Assembly (NCBI RefSeq): GCF_015477765.1
Contig: NZ_JADLQQ010000011.1
Span: 124,001 to 188,000, forward strand
Direction of reading: 5' to 3'
Source: Nocardia transvalensis
GTDB taxonomy: Bacteria > Actinomycetota > Actinomycetes > Mycobacteriales > Mycobacteriaceae
Length of the DNA stretch: 64,000 bases
The translations under genes and the position numbers were made by a program. The notes beneath the pieces were generated by a model. That model was not told the origin of the DNA. It worked only from the letters and a program-made list of their open reading frames with translations, and did no database searches. Shown here in pieces: positions 25,003 through 33,763 of this stretch (positions within the stretch are counted from its first letter, which is position 1; each line of letters starts with the position of its first letter).

Positions 25003-26994
25003 TCAGCTTGCGGCCGCATTTGCGGGGTCGCGGTCACCGTCGATGTTCCGCAGCATGATCCGGTCGATATCGACGTCGGGCACCCGGAAGTCGTGGACCA
25101 GAAACTCTTCCATCAGCAGAACGCTGAGCAGGTGCACGTAGGCGTGACCGAACTCGTGCGGCCCCCGCGGCTGTTTCGTCACCCGTTCCACGAGCCTGTT
25201 CACCCCCTCGGGTACCAGGAAACCGGCCCGGCGAACGGTGAACGGGCTCAAAACCGCCGCCACCCAGTCGTCGCCGTCGGGCAGCAGCGCCTGCACACCC
25301 GGCACCCGCATCCCGAATTTCGGCCGGTCGACAATCTCCGGCGGCAGGACATCGGCATACGCCTCCCGCAGGATGTGCTTCTCGCGAGTCCCGTTCAGCT
25401 TCCACTCGATCGGCAACGCGGCGGCGTATTCGACGACGCCCGGGTCCATGAAGGGGTATCGGCCTTCGACGCCGAAACCCGTTCCGGCCCGGTCGCCCAG
25501 GCAGGTCATGCCATATCCGATCAGGAAGGTCTGCATGTCCAGCAGCATCGACCGGTCGATGGCGGGGCGCCGATCGAAATCGGGGAAATCGGTGCGCAGC
25601 CGGCGCAGCATCACGGCATGGTCGTCATCGATGCCACCCGCCGCATCGATGAGCTCGTCCACGGGTTCGGATTCGAAACGCCGCAAATGCGCGCCGAGTG
25701 AGAAATCGAGGTTCGGTCGGTCCGCGTAGAACCGGACGATGGCGGCGGCCGTCATGCCGTCGCTGTAGCGCATGTCGTTGAGCGCCGGCTCCAGTTCTTC
25801 GACCGCACCGGCGAAGGACCCCCGAGCCAAGCAGCGTTCGACAATCGCCGCCTCTTTGGCCGCGTCGTATCCGGCGAAGAGCTCGTCCGCGCCCTCGCCA
25901 CCGAGCATGATTCGCACGCCGGACAGCCCCACTTGTTCGGCAAGAATCCCGTAGGCCACCGGAGCCGTGAAATGCAACGGCTGTTCGCATTGCCGGACGA
26001 CATGCGGGAACCGCTCACGAACCTGAGCAGCCGAAACCGGTACCCGCGTATGCCGACTGCCCAGCCGCGACACCATGGCCCGCTGATAGGGCGACTCGTC
26101 CACGGGACCGCCCTCGACGTCGATGGAGAACGTGGTGAGCGGCTCGTCGACCAGATCGTTCATGATCGAAGCGATGACCGCCGAGTCGATGCCACCGCTG
26201 ATGTAGGTGCACAAAGGGTAATCCGCGCGCAGGCGCAGCCGGATCGACTCGCGCAGGACCTCCCGGAGCCCGGCCTTCGCCTCCTCGAAGGAGCTCGGCG
26301 CAGGAGCGGCGGACTGTCGTGCGATGCCGTGGTAGTACTTCGACAGCTCGGCACGACCGTTGTGGACGGTCAGTATGTGCCCCGGCGGAATAGCCTCGAT
26401 GCCCGCGAAGCAGGTTTCACCCGGGACCGGGCTCCAGTACCGCATCGCGCGCCGAACCTTTTCCGGCGCAAGCTCACGAGGCACCTGCGGAAACGCGAAC
26501 AGCCCCTTGATCTCGGAAGCGAAGAAGTACGTGCCGTCTCGCTCCGTGTAGAGCATCGGACGCTCCCCGAAGCGATCGCGACCGAGGATCAGCTTGCCCT
26601 CCCACCTGTCGTAGAAGGCGAAGCCGAACTGGCCGTTCAATCGCAACAGTGCATCCGTCCCCCAATAGGCGAGCGAATGCAGCAATACTTCGGTATCGGA
26701 GTTGGTCTGAAAGCGAATTCCCTTGCTCTCCAGCTCACTTCGGAGCTCGATGTAATTGAACACCTCACCGTTGAAACCGGCGACGTACCGGTTGTCCGGC
26801 GTCACCATGGGCTGCTTGCCGAGCCTCGGGTCGATGACCGAGAGCCGGACCGTGCCCAGTGTGAAGGCGTCGCTGTCGAAGATCCCCACCTCGTCGGGGC
26901 CGCGGTGCGCGATGGCGCGGATGCCGCGCCGCACCAGATCCAGCCTTCGGTCCTTCCGCAATCCGCTGCCGATGAATCCAACCACTCCGCACAC
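25003..26994 (-). CDS. Class II asparagine synthetase (glutamine-hydrolysing) family protein
   Basis: A 663-residue AsnB-type amidotransferase. The N-terminal glutaminase begins with the catalytic Cys2 (MCGVVGFIGS) and has RGPDEVGI and FNGEVFNY. The synthetase domain has the ATP loop TYISGGIDSAVIAS near residue 265 and GGEGADELFAGYD. All key residues for glutamine use and carboxylate adenylation are visible, so it should form an amide. It lies between a GS-like ligase and a decarboxylase in one operon, which suggests amidation of a pathway intermediate rather than ordinary asparagine supply. The GS-like stop is 46 bases upstream. Confidence 0.9.
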   Translation of the reverse strand: MCGVVGFIGSGLRKDRRLDLVRRGIRAIAHRGPDEVGIFDSDAFTLGTVRLSVIDPRLGKQPMVTPDNRYVAGFNGEVFNYIELRSELESKGIRFQTNSDTEVLLHSLAYWGTDALLRLNGQFGFAFYDRWEGKLILGRDRFGERPMLYTERDGTYFFASEIKGLFAFPQVPRELAPEKVRRAMRYWSPVPGETCFAGIEAIPPGHILTVHNGRAELSKYYHGIARQSAAPAPSSFEEAKAGLREVLRESIRLRLRADYPLCTYISGGIDSAVIASIMNDLVDEPLTTFSIDVEGGPVDESPYQRAMVSRLGSRHTRVPVSAAQVRERFPHVVRQCEQPLHFTAPVAYGILAEQVGLSGVRIMLGGEGADELFAGYDAAKEAAIVERCLARGSFAGAVEELEPALNDMRYSDGMTAAAIVRFYADRPNLDFSLGAHLRRFESEPVDELIDAAGGIDDDHAVMLRRLRTDFPDFDRRPAIDRSMLLDMQTFLIGYGMTCLGDRAGTGFGVEGRYPFMDPGVVEYAAALPIEWKLNGTREKHILREAYADVLPPEIVDRPKFGMRVPGVQALLPDGDDWVAAVLSPFTVRRAGFLVPEGVNRLVERVTKQPRGPHEFGHAYVHLLSVLLMEEFLVHDFRVPDVDIDRIMLRNIDGDRDPANAAAS

Positions 26995-27040
26995 GAATAC
27001 GTCTCCTATTCCTCGCGATCGGTTTGCGGATTACCGCCTG

Positions 27041-28351
27041 CTACACCGAATCCAGATACCGAGACCGCTCCCATTCGGACACTTCCCGCTGACTGGCCGC
27101 GGCTTCACTCCATGCCACTCGGCACAGGTTCTCGACGGTCGCCGCACCCAGCGCCCGCCTGGCGAACTCGCTCTCGCCGAACAGCGTCGCCGCCTGCCAA
27201 ATATTCGTCGGCAACGGCGAATACTCCTGCGACACATAGGCATCCGCGGCAGGCGGTGCGGGCTTCAAGTCTTCGGTGACCCCCGCCAGGCCGGAGCTGA
27301 GCTGAGCGGCGGCGAGCAGGTAGGGATTGGCGTCGGCGGCGGCGACTCGGCTCTCCACCCGGGCGCCGTGGGCATTGTGGGCCAGCACGCGCACCGCGAC
27401 GCATCTGTTGTCCCATCCCCAGGACAGATTCGTCGGCGCGAACGAGTGGTCCATGACCCGCTTGTAGCCATTGGGCGTGGGGACCGCCACGAGGTGCAGT
27501 TCCGCGGCATACCTCAGTAAACCGGCCACGTAATTGCGGCCGATATCGCTGAGCCCACGCGCATTCGCGTCCCAGAAGGCGTTGTCCCTGTCCGTCCGCC
27601 ACATGCTCTGATGGATGTGCAGCCCGCTCCCGGACAGGTCGCCGAACGGCTTGGCCATGAAGGTCGCCCGATATCCGTGCCGCTGCGCCAGCTGCTTGAC
27701 GGCGTAGCGGAAGAAGAGCAGTCCGTCGGCCGCGGTGACCGGGTCCGACGGGGTGAGGTTGATCTCGACCTGACCCGGCGCATATTCGGCGCCGCAGGCC
27801 TCGACCTCGACATCGGCGCTGAGCAGCGTCGTGCAGACCTCGTCGAGAAACGGCTCCAGATAGGCATTGTCGTGCAGGCTGTACACCGGGTTTCGATCGG
27901 TGCGAGATCGCAGCGACTCCCCGTCGAGTGCGTAGAACTCCGTCTCCATCGCGATGTAGGGAGAAAGGCCGGCCTGTTCGAGCTCGGCCACCGCTCGGCG
28001 CAGAACCTCGCGCGGTGCTGCCGCCACGAGGCGACCGGCCCCGTCGACGACATCGCAGAAGACCAGCGCGGTCCGCGCCTTCCAGGGAACGAGCCGCAAC
28101 GTCTCCACATCAGGGCGCAGAAAAATATCCGGATATCCGTTGGCCCAGCTGTAATCATCGGTCTCGATGACATCCATCCGGTAATCCCACGCCAAGACCG
28201 CCGACGACATTCCGACCGCATCCGAGAGCCCGTTGGTCAGGAAAGTTTGAACAGGAATTCGCTTACCGCGAATGGCGCCGGTCATATCCGGGGTGGCAAG
28301 CTCGACCATCGTGATCGAATGCTGTTTCAGGAATTGCTCCGCGGCTTCCAT
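27041..28351 (-). CDS. Glutamine-synthetase-like gamma-glutamyl ligase (GS type III/PuuA-like)
   Basis: A 436-residue glutamine-synthetase-fold enzyme. It has METEFYAL (metal-binding Glu), SGSGLHIHQS, PNGYKRVMDHSFAPT, WDNRCVAVRV, and ESRVAAADANPYLL, so the ATP/metal site looks intact. Such proteins in non-primary contexts join glutamate to amines, polyamines or hydrazines. I chose the ATG at 28351, with GAGAGG 7 bases upstream; a longer start at 28387 is in frame. It is the first gene of the GS-asnB-decarboxylase operon. The amine used is unknown; the neighbouring decarboxylase may provide it (inference). Confidence 0.87.
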   Translation of the reverse strand: MEAAEQFLKQHSITMVELATPDMTGAIRGKRIPVQTFLTNGLSDAVGMSSAVLAWDYRMDVIETDDYSWANGYPDIFLRPDVETLRLVPWKARTALVFCDVVDGAGRLVAAAPREVLRRAVAELEQAGLSPYIAMETEFYALDGESLRSRTDRNPVYSLHDNAYLEPFLDEVCTTLLSADVEVEACGAEYAPGQVEINLTPSDPVTAADGLLFFRYAVKQLAQRHGYRATFMAKPFGDLSGSGLHIHQSMWRTDRDNAFWDANARGLSDIGRNYVAGLLRYAAELHLVAVPTPNGYKRVMDHSFAPTNLSWGWDNRCVAVRVLAHNAHGARVESRVAAADANPYLLAAAQLSSGLAGVTEDLKPAPPAADAYVSQEYSPLPTNIWQAATLFGESEFARRALGAATVENLCRVAWSEAAASQREVSEWERSRYLDSV

Positions 28352-28664
28352 ACTCCATCCTCTCACCCCCACCGACGCGACCTGCACCGATCACACCTGG
28401 CCCGGCGTGCCCCTATATCTGATCTGGTGACCGATCGCGGGAACTCCTCGCTCCAGCGCTTTCGACAGCGGGCTCGAAACCACTTGGCGCGCACCACATC
28501 CCACCGCCCGCCGCGGCGTCCTGCCGTCGTCATCGCGCACCAGCAGATTCTGTCAGAAACCCCGATGAACCAACATCCCCGAAGTGGGGGGTTGACAGTC
28601 ATCAATCAGCGAAGTTCACTCGAAAAGCCCTGATCTTAAATAAGATAGACGGGAAGCGACGACC
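28352..28664. promoter_or_regulatory. Divergent promoter region of the GS-like operon and the P450
   Basis: No gene. TTGACA at 28592-28597 with TTCACT 17 bases on (28615-28620) is a possible, weak promoter for the P450. ATCTTA-AA-TAAGAT at 28633-28646 is a perfect A/T-rich inverted repeat 18 bases before the P450 start, a candidate operator. The stretch is clearly richer in A/T than the rest of the window. Confidence 0.4.
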
Positions 28665-30119
28665 GTGACCAGAACCTCGCCCCCTGTCGATTCCGTGACC
28701 GAGCCGATGCGAGCGCCGGGGCCGACCGGCCTGGATGCCCTCCGCACGATGGCCGGAATTCGCCGCGATCCTTGCACGACATTTCAGAACCTCGTCGAGC
28801 GTTATGGTGACGTCGTCCGCGTGGACATCTCGGGGCAACCATTCTTCGTGGTGAACGATCCCGAACTCGTCGAAGACGTGTTCGTCGCCCGACAGAGCAA
28901 CTACGTCAAGACCCTCAATGTCAAGGTGGCGGCCATGGCCCTGGGCAACGGGCTGCTGACCAACGACGGTGAGTCCTGGGCCCGCCAGCGCCGCCTGATG
29001 CAGCCGTTGTTCGCCCGGCGCCAACTGGATCGGTTCGCCGAACACATGATCACCGCGGGAGAGCGCACGCTGACCCGCTGGGACGCGCGGCCCGACGGGG
29101 ACCGACTCGACGTCTCCGCGGCGATGAACGCGCTGACGCTCGACGTGACCGGCCAGGCGCTGTTCGGCTGCGACCTGTCCGCCGACGCCGCCCCTGTGCA
29201 CGAGGCGCTCGTCGAGATCCTGCGCGGCGTCGGCAAGGCGATGACCTCGCTGGTGACGTGGTTGCCAGCCCGGCTTCCCGGCGTTTCCCCGGACCTGGCA
29301 CTGCGGCTTCAGGCACCGCGCTGGCGCAGGCTGGACGCGGCGGTCGCCGTACTGGACGACGTTGTCGCCCGGCTCATCCGGGAACGGCAGCAAGACTCCC
29401 GGGACGACAGGCGCGACCTGCTCGGGCTGCTCCTGGGTGCACGTGACGAGGCGGGGGAACCGGCGATGAACCCCCGCCAAGTCCGGGACGAGCTCGTGAC
29501 CTTTCTGCTCGTCGGGCACGACACCACGGCCTACTCACTGGCGTGGACGCTGCTGCTGCTGTCCCACCATCCCGAGGCCCGGGAGCGGCTCGTCGCCGAG
29601 ATCGACGAGGTGCTCGGCGACCGCTGCCCGACGCCTGCCGACATCGACCGGCTGACGTGGACCCAGGCCGTCATCGAGGAGTCGATGCGGCTGTATCCGC
29701 CCTCCTGGCTCATCGAACGACAGGCCGCGGCCGACGACGTCCTGGGCGGCTATGCCATACCCGCCGGGGCGACCGTGTACGTCGCGTCCTATCTGCTCCA
29801 CCACGATCCGAAGTCCTGGCCCAACCCCGAAGGTTTCGATCCCCGGCGGTTCCTGCCCGAGAACAGGCAATTCATCTATCCGTCGGCCGGTGACGGGAGC
29901 CCACCGGCTCGCCCGCGCTATGCCTATCTCCCCTTCGGCGCGGGCCAGCGCCAATGCATCGGATTGGGTTTCGCCCGGGTCCAGGCCAAGCTCATCCTCG
30001 CCATGCTCACCCAGCGCTACACCTTCGACCTCGCGCCCGGCACCCAGATCTTCCCCGAGCCCACCTTGACCCTCCGCCCGCGCGACGGCCTCCCGATGAT
30101 CATGCGCCGCAGAAAGTGA
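28665..30119 (+). CDS. Cytochrome P450
   Basis: A 484-residue soluble-type P450 related to the CYP4/CYP102-like class found in actinobacteria. The I-helix reads LVGHDTTAYS (oxygen activation), the ExxR helix EESMRLYPPS, and the haem-ligand region FGAGQRQCIGLGFA. The start is GTG with GGGAAG 8-9 bases ahead. It is divergent from the GS-like operon across an A/T-rich region and is the only oxidase there, so it probably tailors that pathway's product (inference). No ferredoxin or reductase gene is adjacent. The tRNA-Thr gene lies 30 bases beyond its stop on the other strand. Confidence 0.93.
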   Translation: MTRTSPPVDSVTEPMRAPGPTGLDALRTMAGIRRDPCTTFQNLVERYGDVVRVDISGQPFFVVNDPELVEDVFVARQSNYVKTLNVKVAAMALGNGLLTNDGESWARQRRLMQPLFARRQLDRFAEHMITAGERTLTRWDARPDGDRLDVSAAMNALTLDVTGQALFGCDLSADAAPVHEALVEILRGVGKAMTSLVTWLPARLPGVSPDLALRLQAPRWRRLDAAVAVLDDVVARLIRERQQDSRDDRRDLLGLLLGARDEAGEPAMNPRQVRDELVTFLLVGHDTTAYSLAWTLLLLSHHPEARERLVAEIDEVLGDRCPTPADIDRLTWTQAVIEESMRLYPPSWLIERQAAADDVLGGYAIPAGATVYVASYLLHHDPKSWPNPEGFDPRRFLPENRQFIYPSAGDGSPPARPRYAYLPFGAGQRQCIGLGFARVQAKLILAMLTQRYTFDLAPGTQIFPEPTLTLRPRDGLPMIMRRRK

Positions 30120-30149
30120 AAATCCCCGCCGCGAACGCGACGGGGACCA

Positions 30150-30224
30150 TGGAGCCCCCTGTCAGGATTGAACTGACGACCGCTCGCTTACAAGGCGAGT
30201 GCTCTACCACTGAGCTAAGGAGGC
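30150..30224 (-). tRNA. tRNA-Thr (anticodon UGU)
   Basis: The minus strand folds into a full cloverleaf: acceptor GCCTCCT paired with AGGGGGC (one G-U), D arm around TAGCTCAGTGGTAGAGCA, anticodon arm CTCGC-CTTGTAA-GCGAG with anticodon TGT, and the T arm with GTTCAATCC. The discriminator is T and CCA is encoded at 30150-30152. The 3' end faces the P450 and the accessory cluster. Confidence 0.95.
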
Positions 30225-30308
30225 GAAAACGGTGCCCATCATAACCGGGGGCACCGGCCGGGCGGAAAAGCCGGAGTTCAGCCAGGGCTGAGGCGGCAGG
30301 GTGGATCG

Positions 30309-30350
30309 CAGCGGCTGTATGACGCTCGTCATGGCATCACACAGCCGCTG
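30309..30350. terminator. Nested hairpin downstream of the MbtH-like gene
   Basis: CAGCGGCTGT (30309-30318) and ACAGCCGCTG (30341-30350) form a perfect 10-bp outer stem. Inside, ATGACG-CT-CGTCAT (30319-30332) forms its own 6-bp hairpin. It lies 38 bases after the MbtH-like stop, before the tRNA gene. A terminator is the simplest reading; no T tract is present. Confidence 0.55.
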
Positions 30351-30388
30351 AATCGCCCGGTCCCGCGCAGTATCGGATGTACCGCGGG

Positions 30389-30631
30389 TCAGGACTGGGC
30401 GGCCTGCCGGGCCGCGTCGTCGGCGGCCATCGCATCACGCAGGCTCTTCGGCCGCATATCGGTCCAGTTCTTCTCGACGTATTCGACGCAGGCAGCGCGG
30501 CTGTCCTCGCCGAACACCACCCGCCATCCGGCCGGGACCTCGGCGAAAGCCGGCCACAGGGAATGCTGCTCCTCGTCGTTGACCAGGACGAAGAAGCGGC
30601 CGTCCTCGTCGTCGAAGGGGTTGGTGCTCAT
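30389..30631 (-). CDS. MbtH family protein
   Basis: An 80-residue MbtH-like protein with the family signature NDEEQHSLWPAFAEVPAGW and the C-terminal WTDMRPKSLR. MbtH proteins bind the adenylation domains of nonribosomal peptide synthetases and are needed for their folding or activity. No synthetase lies in this window, so it would serve one elsewhere. The alpha/beta-hydrolase gene lies 99 bases upstream on the same strand. Confidence 0.93.
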   Translation of the reverse strand: MSTNPFDDEDGRFFVLVNDEEQHSLWPAFAEVPAGWRVVFGEDSRAACVEYVEKNWTDMRPKSLRDAMAADDAARQAAQS

Positions 30632-30730
30632 TTCACCTCACTGGATACTGGCGCTGTGTTCGGAACCGCTGGGGCGGAACCCCCCGAGCGATGTTTCGAC
30701 CCTAGCAAGGTCGACGTTACGAGTTGGTGG

Positions 30731-31570
30731 TTACCTCGAGCCGGCGAAGAAATCGAGCAGCACCTTGTTGACCGCCTCCGGCCGTTCCAGGTAGCCGTAG
30801 TGCCCCGCGTCCGGGATCTCCTGGTAGCGCGCGCCCGGAATCGACTCGGCGACCTCGCGGGCCAGATACGGCGGGATCATCCGGTCGTCGGCGAAGCCGA
30901 CGGCCAGGCAGGGCACCTTGATGGCCCGATACGCCTGCAGCCGGTTGAAGTCGTGATCCATCCGCCGCTGGGCGCGGATGCCGGGGGTGACCGTGCCGCC
31001 GGTGAACTCGAACAGATCCAGCCAGTCGCGGGCGGCATGCGGGTCGGCCATCGTGGCCGGGGACAGGTTCAGCACCGCGTTGATCGCCGCCTCGTACTTC
31101 GGCGGCAGCTTCACCCCGGTGTCGTCGAGCTCGTGTTCGCCCTGCGACAGCGTCTTCTGGAACTGATCCAGCCGCCCGTGCCCGGCCATGAAGACCGCTT
31201 TACGCACCAGATCGGGACGGGCGAGCGCCAGTTCCTGTGCGATCCGGGCCCCCATCGAGGTTCCGGCGACCAACGCCGGGCCCTCGTCGAGGTACTCGAT
31301 CAGGCCCGCCGTATCGGCCACCATGTCATCGATGTGGATGCCCGCGGCGGCCTCGTAGGACGGCGCGATGCCGCGATTGTCGAAGGTGCACACCCGATAC
31401 CCGGCGGCCACCAGCGCCGGCACCTGATGCAGCTCCCACACCCGTCCCGGGCTGCCGGTTCCCATGATCAGCACGACCAGCGGCGCGGCGCCCTTGGTGT
31501 CGGTGCCCTTGGCCTTGTCACCCTTCACCTGATAGTTCAGCGCGATTCCGTTCACCGTGGCCAACGGCAT
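30731..31570 (-). CDS. Alpha/beta-hydrolase
   Basis: A 279-residue alpha/beta-hydrolase with an intact triad: Ser in VAGTSMGARIAQE near residue 108, Asp in GFADDRMIPP and His in DAGHYGYLERP. The oxyanion region is LIMGTGSPGRVW. The substrate is not evident. It lies upstream of the MbtH-like gene on the same strand and could be a stand-alone editing or release enzyme for the same peptide pathway, though this is only suggested by position. Confidence 0.85.
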   Translation of the reverse strand: MPLATVNGIALNYQVKGDKAKGTDTKGAAPLVVLIMGTGSPGRVWELHQVPALVAAGYRVCTFDNRGIAPSYEAAAGIHIDDMVADTAGLIEYLDEGPALVAGTSMGARIAQELALARPDLVRKAVFMAGHGRLDQFQKTLSQGEHELDDTGVKLPPKYEAAINAVLNLSPATMADPHAARDWLDLFEFTGGTVTPGIRAQRRMDHDFNRLQAYRAIKVPCLAVGFADDRMIPPYLAREVAESIPGARYQEIPDAGHYGYLERPEAVNKVLLDFFAGSR

Positions 31571-31761
31571 AATGCTGGGTCCCTTCCTGCGACATTAGAC
31601 TCCTTCCACGGTATAGCGTCGGGGGATGTGAGCGTTTCCCCGGTGCCGTGTGGGTATTGCGGTTAGGGCGCGGTCGACACCGAGGCAACGGCCCCGGCGA
31701 GCACGCCCGATACCATTGACTTCGCGTAACCGTGACAAAACACCCGAGCCGAGAGGACACG

Positions 31762-31932
31762 ATGATGGCCGCGAAGGGCGCCAACGACATCGCGGACGAC
31801 GACCTGGAGCCGCTGGCCGACGAGACCGCCCGGCAAGCCCAGCGCGTGGTGGCCGCCTACGCCGCGGATGCGGACGAATGCCGCATGCTGCTGTCGATGC
31901 TCGGTATCGGTCCCAGCAACCGAGGCGACTGA
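31762..31932 (+). CDS. Small conserved protein upstream of otsA (Rv3489-like)
   Basis: A 56-residue acidic, helical protein: DDLEPLADETARQAQRVVAAY, then DECRMLLSMLGIGP. A small protein of about the same size (Rv3489) precedes otsA in M. tuberculosis; I assign the relation by position and size, not by a proven match. I chose the ATG at 31762 because GAGAGG lies 6 bases ahead; an upstream start at 31732 is possible. Function unknown. The gap to otsA is 49 bases, so the two are probably cotranscribed. Confidence 0.65.
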   Translation: MMAAKGANDIADDDLEPLADETARQAQRVVAAYAADADECRMLLSMLGIGPSNRGD

Positions 31933-31981
31933 CGGAGTCGATCTTCCCCACCACACACTTCGGCGACCGGAGGATCCAGCA

Positions 31982-33499
31982 GTGGACCAGATGAGCGAAT
32001 CCGACTCCGCACCGCGCCACTACGACGTCAGCGGCGCGGGCTCCGGCTTCGTGGTCGTCGCCAACCGACTACCGGTCGATCTGGAGCGACTACCCGACGG
32101 CTCCACGCGGTGGAAGCGCAGCCCCGGCGGGCTGGTGACCGCGCTGGAGCCGGTCCTGCGCAACAACAACGGGGCCTGGGTCGGCTGGGCCGGGGTGCCC
32201 GACGTCGACCTGGACCCGATCACCGAGGACGGGCTGGAGCTGTACCCGGTGCCGCTGTCGACGGAGGAGGTGACCGAGTACTACGAGGGCTTCTCCAACG
32301 GCACGCTGTGGCCGCTGTACCACGATGTGATCGTCCGGCCCGAGTACCACCGGGAGTGGTGGGCCGCCTACGTCAACGTCAATCGGCGCTTCGCCGAGTA
32401 CACCGCCAAGGTGGCCGCCGAGGGCGCCACCGTCTGGGTGCAGGACTACCAGCTGCAGCTGGTGCCGAAGATGCTGCGCATGCTGCGCCCGGATCTGACC
32501 ATCGGCTTCTTCCTGCACATCCCGTTCCCCCCGGTGGAGCTGTTCATGCAGCTGCCGTGGCGGACCGAGATCGTGGAGGGCCTGCTGGGTGCGGATCTGA
32601 TCGGATTCCACCTGCCCGGCGGCGCCCAGAACTTCCTGTATCTGGCGAGAAGGCTTGCCGGACAGCCGACTTCGCGCGGCAATGTCGGCGTACGGTCGAA
32701 ACTCGGTGTGGTGCAGGTGGGTTTCCGCACCGTGCGGGTGGGCGCGTTCCCGATCTCCATCAATTCCGCCGAATTGGACGAGCTTTCGCGCCGACGGTCG
32801 GTCCGCGACCGCGCCGCCCAGATCCGTTCGGAGCTGGGCAATCCCAAGAACATCCTGCTGGGCGTCGACCGCTTGGACTACACCAAGGGCATCGATATCC
32901 GCCTGGCCGCCCTGGAGGAGATGCTGCAGGAGGGCCGCATCGATCCGTCCGAGACGACGATGGTGCAGCTGGCCACGCCCAGCCGCGAACGGGTGGAAAG
33001 CTACATCCAGATGCGCAGCGATATAGAGCGCCAGGTCGGCCGCATCAACGGCGAATTCGCCCGCGTCGGTTTCCCGGTCGTGCACTATCTGCACCGGCCC
33101 ATCCCCCGCGACGAACTGCTCGCCTTCTTCGTCGCCGCCGACGCCATGCTGGTCACCCCGCTGCGCGACGGCATGAACCTGGTCGCCAAGGAGTACGTGG
33201 CCTGCCACAGCGGCCTCAACGGCGCCCTGGTCCTCAGCGAATTCACCGGCGCCGCAGCCGAATTGCGCCAGGCCTACCTGTGCAATCCGCACGACCTGGA
33301 CAGCGTCAAGGACGCCATCACCCACGCCATCACCGACGATCCGGACACCCGCCGCCGCCGCATGCGCGCCCTGCGCCGCCAGGTTCTCACCCACGACGTG
33401 GACCGCTGGGCCCGGGCCTTCCTCGATGCGCTGGCGCAGGACCGAGTCGCCGGCAGCGCCCTGCTCAGCGACGACGACGTGGATCCCGGGGCGCGCTGA
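31982..33499 (+). CDS. otsA: Trehalose-6-phosphate synthase
   Basis: A 505-residue glycosyltransferase family 20 enzyme that joins glucose from a nucleotide sugar to glucose-6-phosphate. Markers are VVVANRLPVDLE and SPGGLVTALEPV at the start, VWVQDYQLQLVP, FFLHIPFPP, GVDRLDYTKGI with the phosphate-binding Arg and Lys, and TPLRDGMNLVAKEYVAC. I chose the GTG at 31982, with GGAGG 8 bases upstream; an ATG at 31991 is the alternative. The order small gene-otsA-converging mce4 operon is that of Rv3489-Rv3490-Rv3492c. A Rv3491-like gene is missing. Confidence 0.95.
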   Translation: MDQMSESDSAPRHYDVSGAGSGFVVVANRLPVDLERLPDGSTRWKRSPGGLVTALEPVLRNNNGAWVGWAGVPDVDLDPITEDGLELYPVPLSTEEVTEYYEGFSNGTLWPLYHDVIVRPEYHREWWAAYVNVNRRFAEYTAKVAAEGATVWVQDYQLQLVPKMLRMLRPDLTIGFFLHIPFPPVELFMQLPWRTEIVEGLLGADLIGFHLPGGAQNFLYLARRLAGQPTSRGNVGVRSKLGVVQVGFRTVRVGAFPISINSAELDELSRRRSVRDRAAQIRSELGNPKNILLGVDRLDYTKGIDIRLAALEEMLQEGRIDPSETTMVQLATPSRERVESYIQMRSDIERQVGRINGEFARVGFPVVHYLHRPIPRDELLAFFVAADAMLVTPLRDGMNLVAKEYVACHSGLNGALVLSEFTGAAAELRQAYLCNPHDLDSVKDAITHAITDDPDTRRRRMRALRRQVLTHDVDRWARAFLDALAQDRVAGSALLSDDDVDPGAR

Positions 33500-33515
33500 C
33501 CACAGTCGGTGTTCC

Positions 33516-33532
33516 GAGGCGAGCGTCGCCTC
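33516..33532. terminator. Hairpin after otsA
   Basis: GAGGCGA-GCG-TCGCCTC is a perfect 7-bp stem with a 3-base loop, 16 bases after the otsA stop. The rest of the gap to the converging mce operon (to 33763) holds nothing recognisable. Confidence 0.5.
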
Positions 33533-33763
33533 CGACCCGATCTCCGACAACGAAAACTATTGCCGGGCAGACGTTCTCGGCCTTCTGGCCACGCTACCCG
33601 GGCCACGGTCCTGGCATCCGCCGACGTCGGCGGAGCTGCGCGCCGCTCCCCGACCTCGGATTCCGCCGCACCGACCACCCTGTCCGCCTCGGAACACCGT
33701 GACCCGAAGGTATGGGCGGACTCTTAACGGCGGCAGGGCGATCGGCTTAAGGAATCGGCGCAA

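Noticed and set aside
23579..28351. Cluster considered as a hydrazine or diazo pathway like fosfazinomycin or kinamycin
   Set aside because: Only the GS-like ligase and an amidotransferase are shared; no N-hydroxylase, adenylosuccinate-lyase-like or hydrazine-forming gene is present.
30389..31570. MbtH-like gene considered as part of a local siderophore NRPS cluster
   Set aside because: No adenylation, condensation or salicylate gene is in the window, and the tRNA separates it from the P450 and ligase genes.
33500..33763. Search for a Rv3491-like gene between otsA and the mce operon
   Set aside because: No reading frame with suitable composition or ribosome site was found; only a small hairpin near the otsA end.
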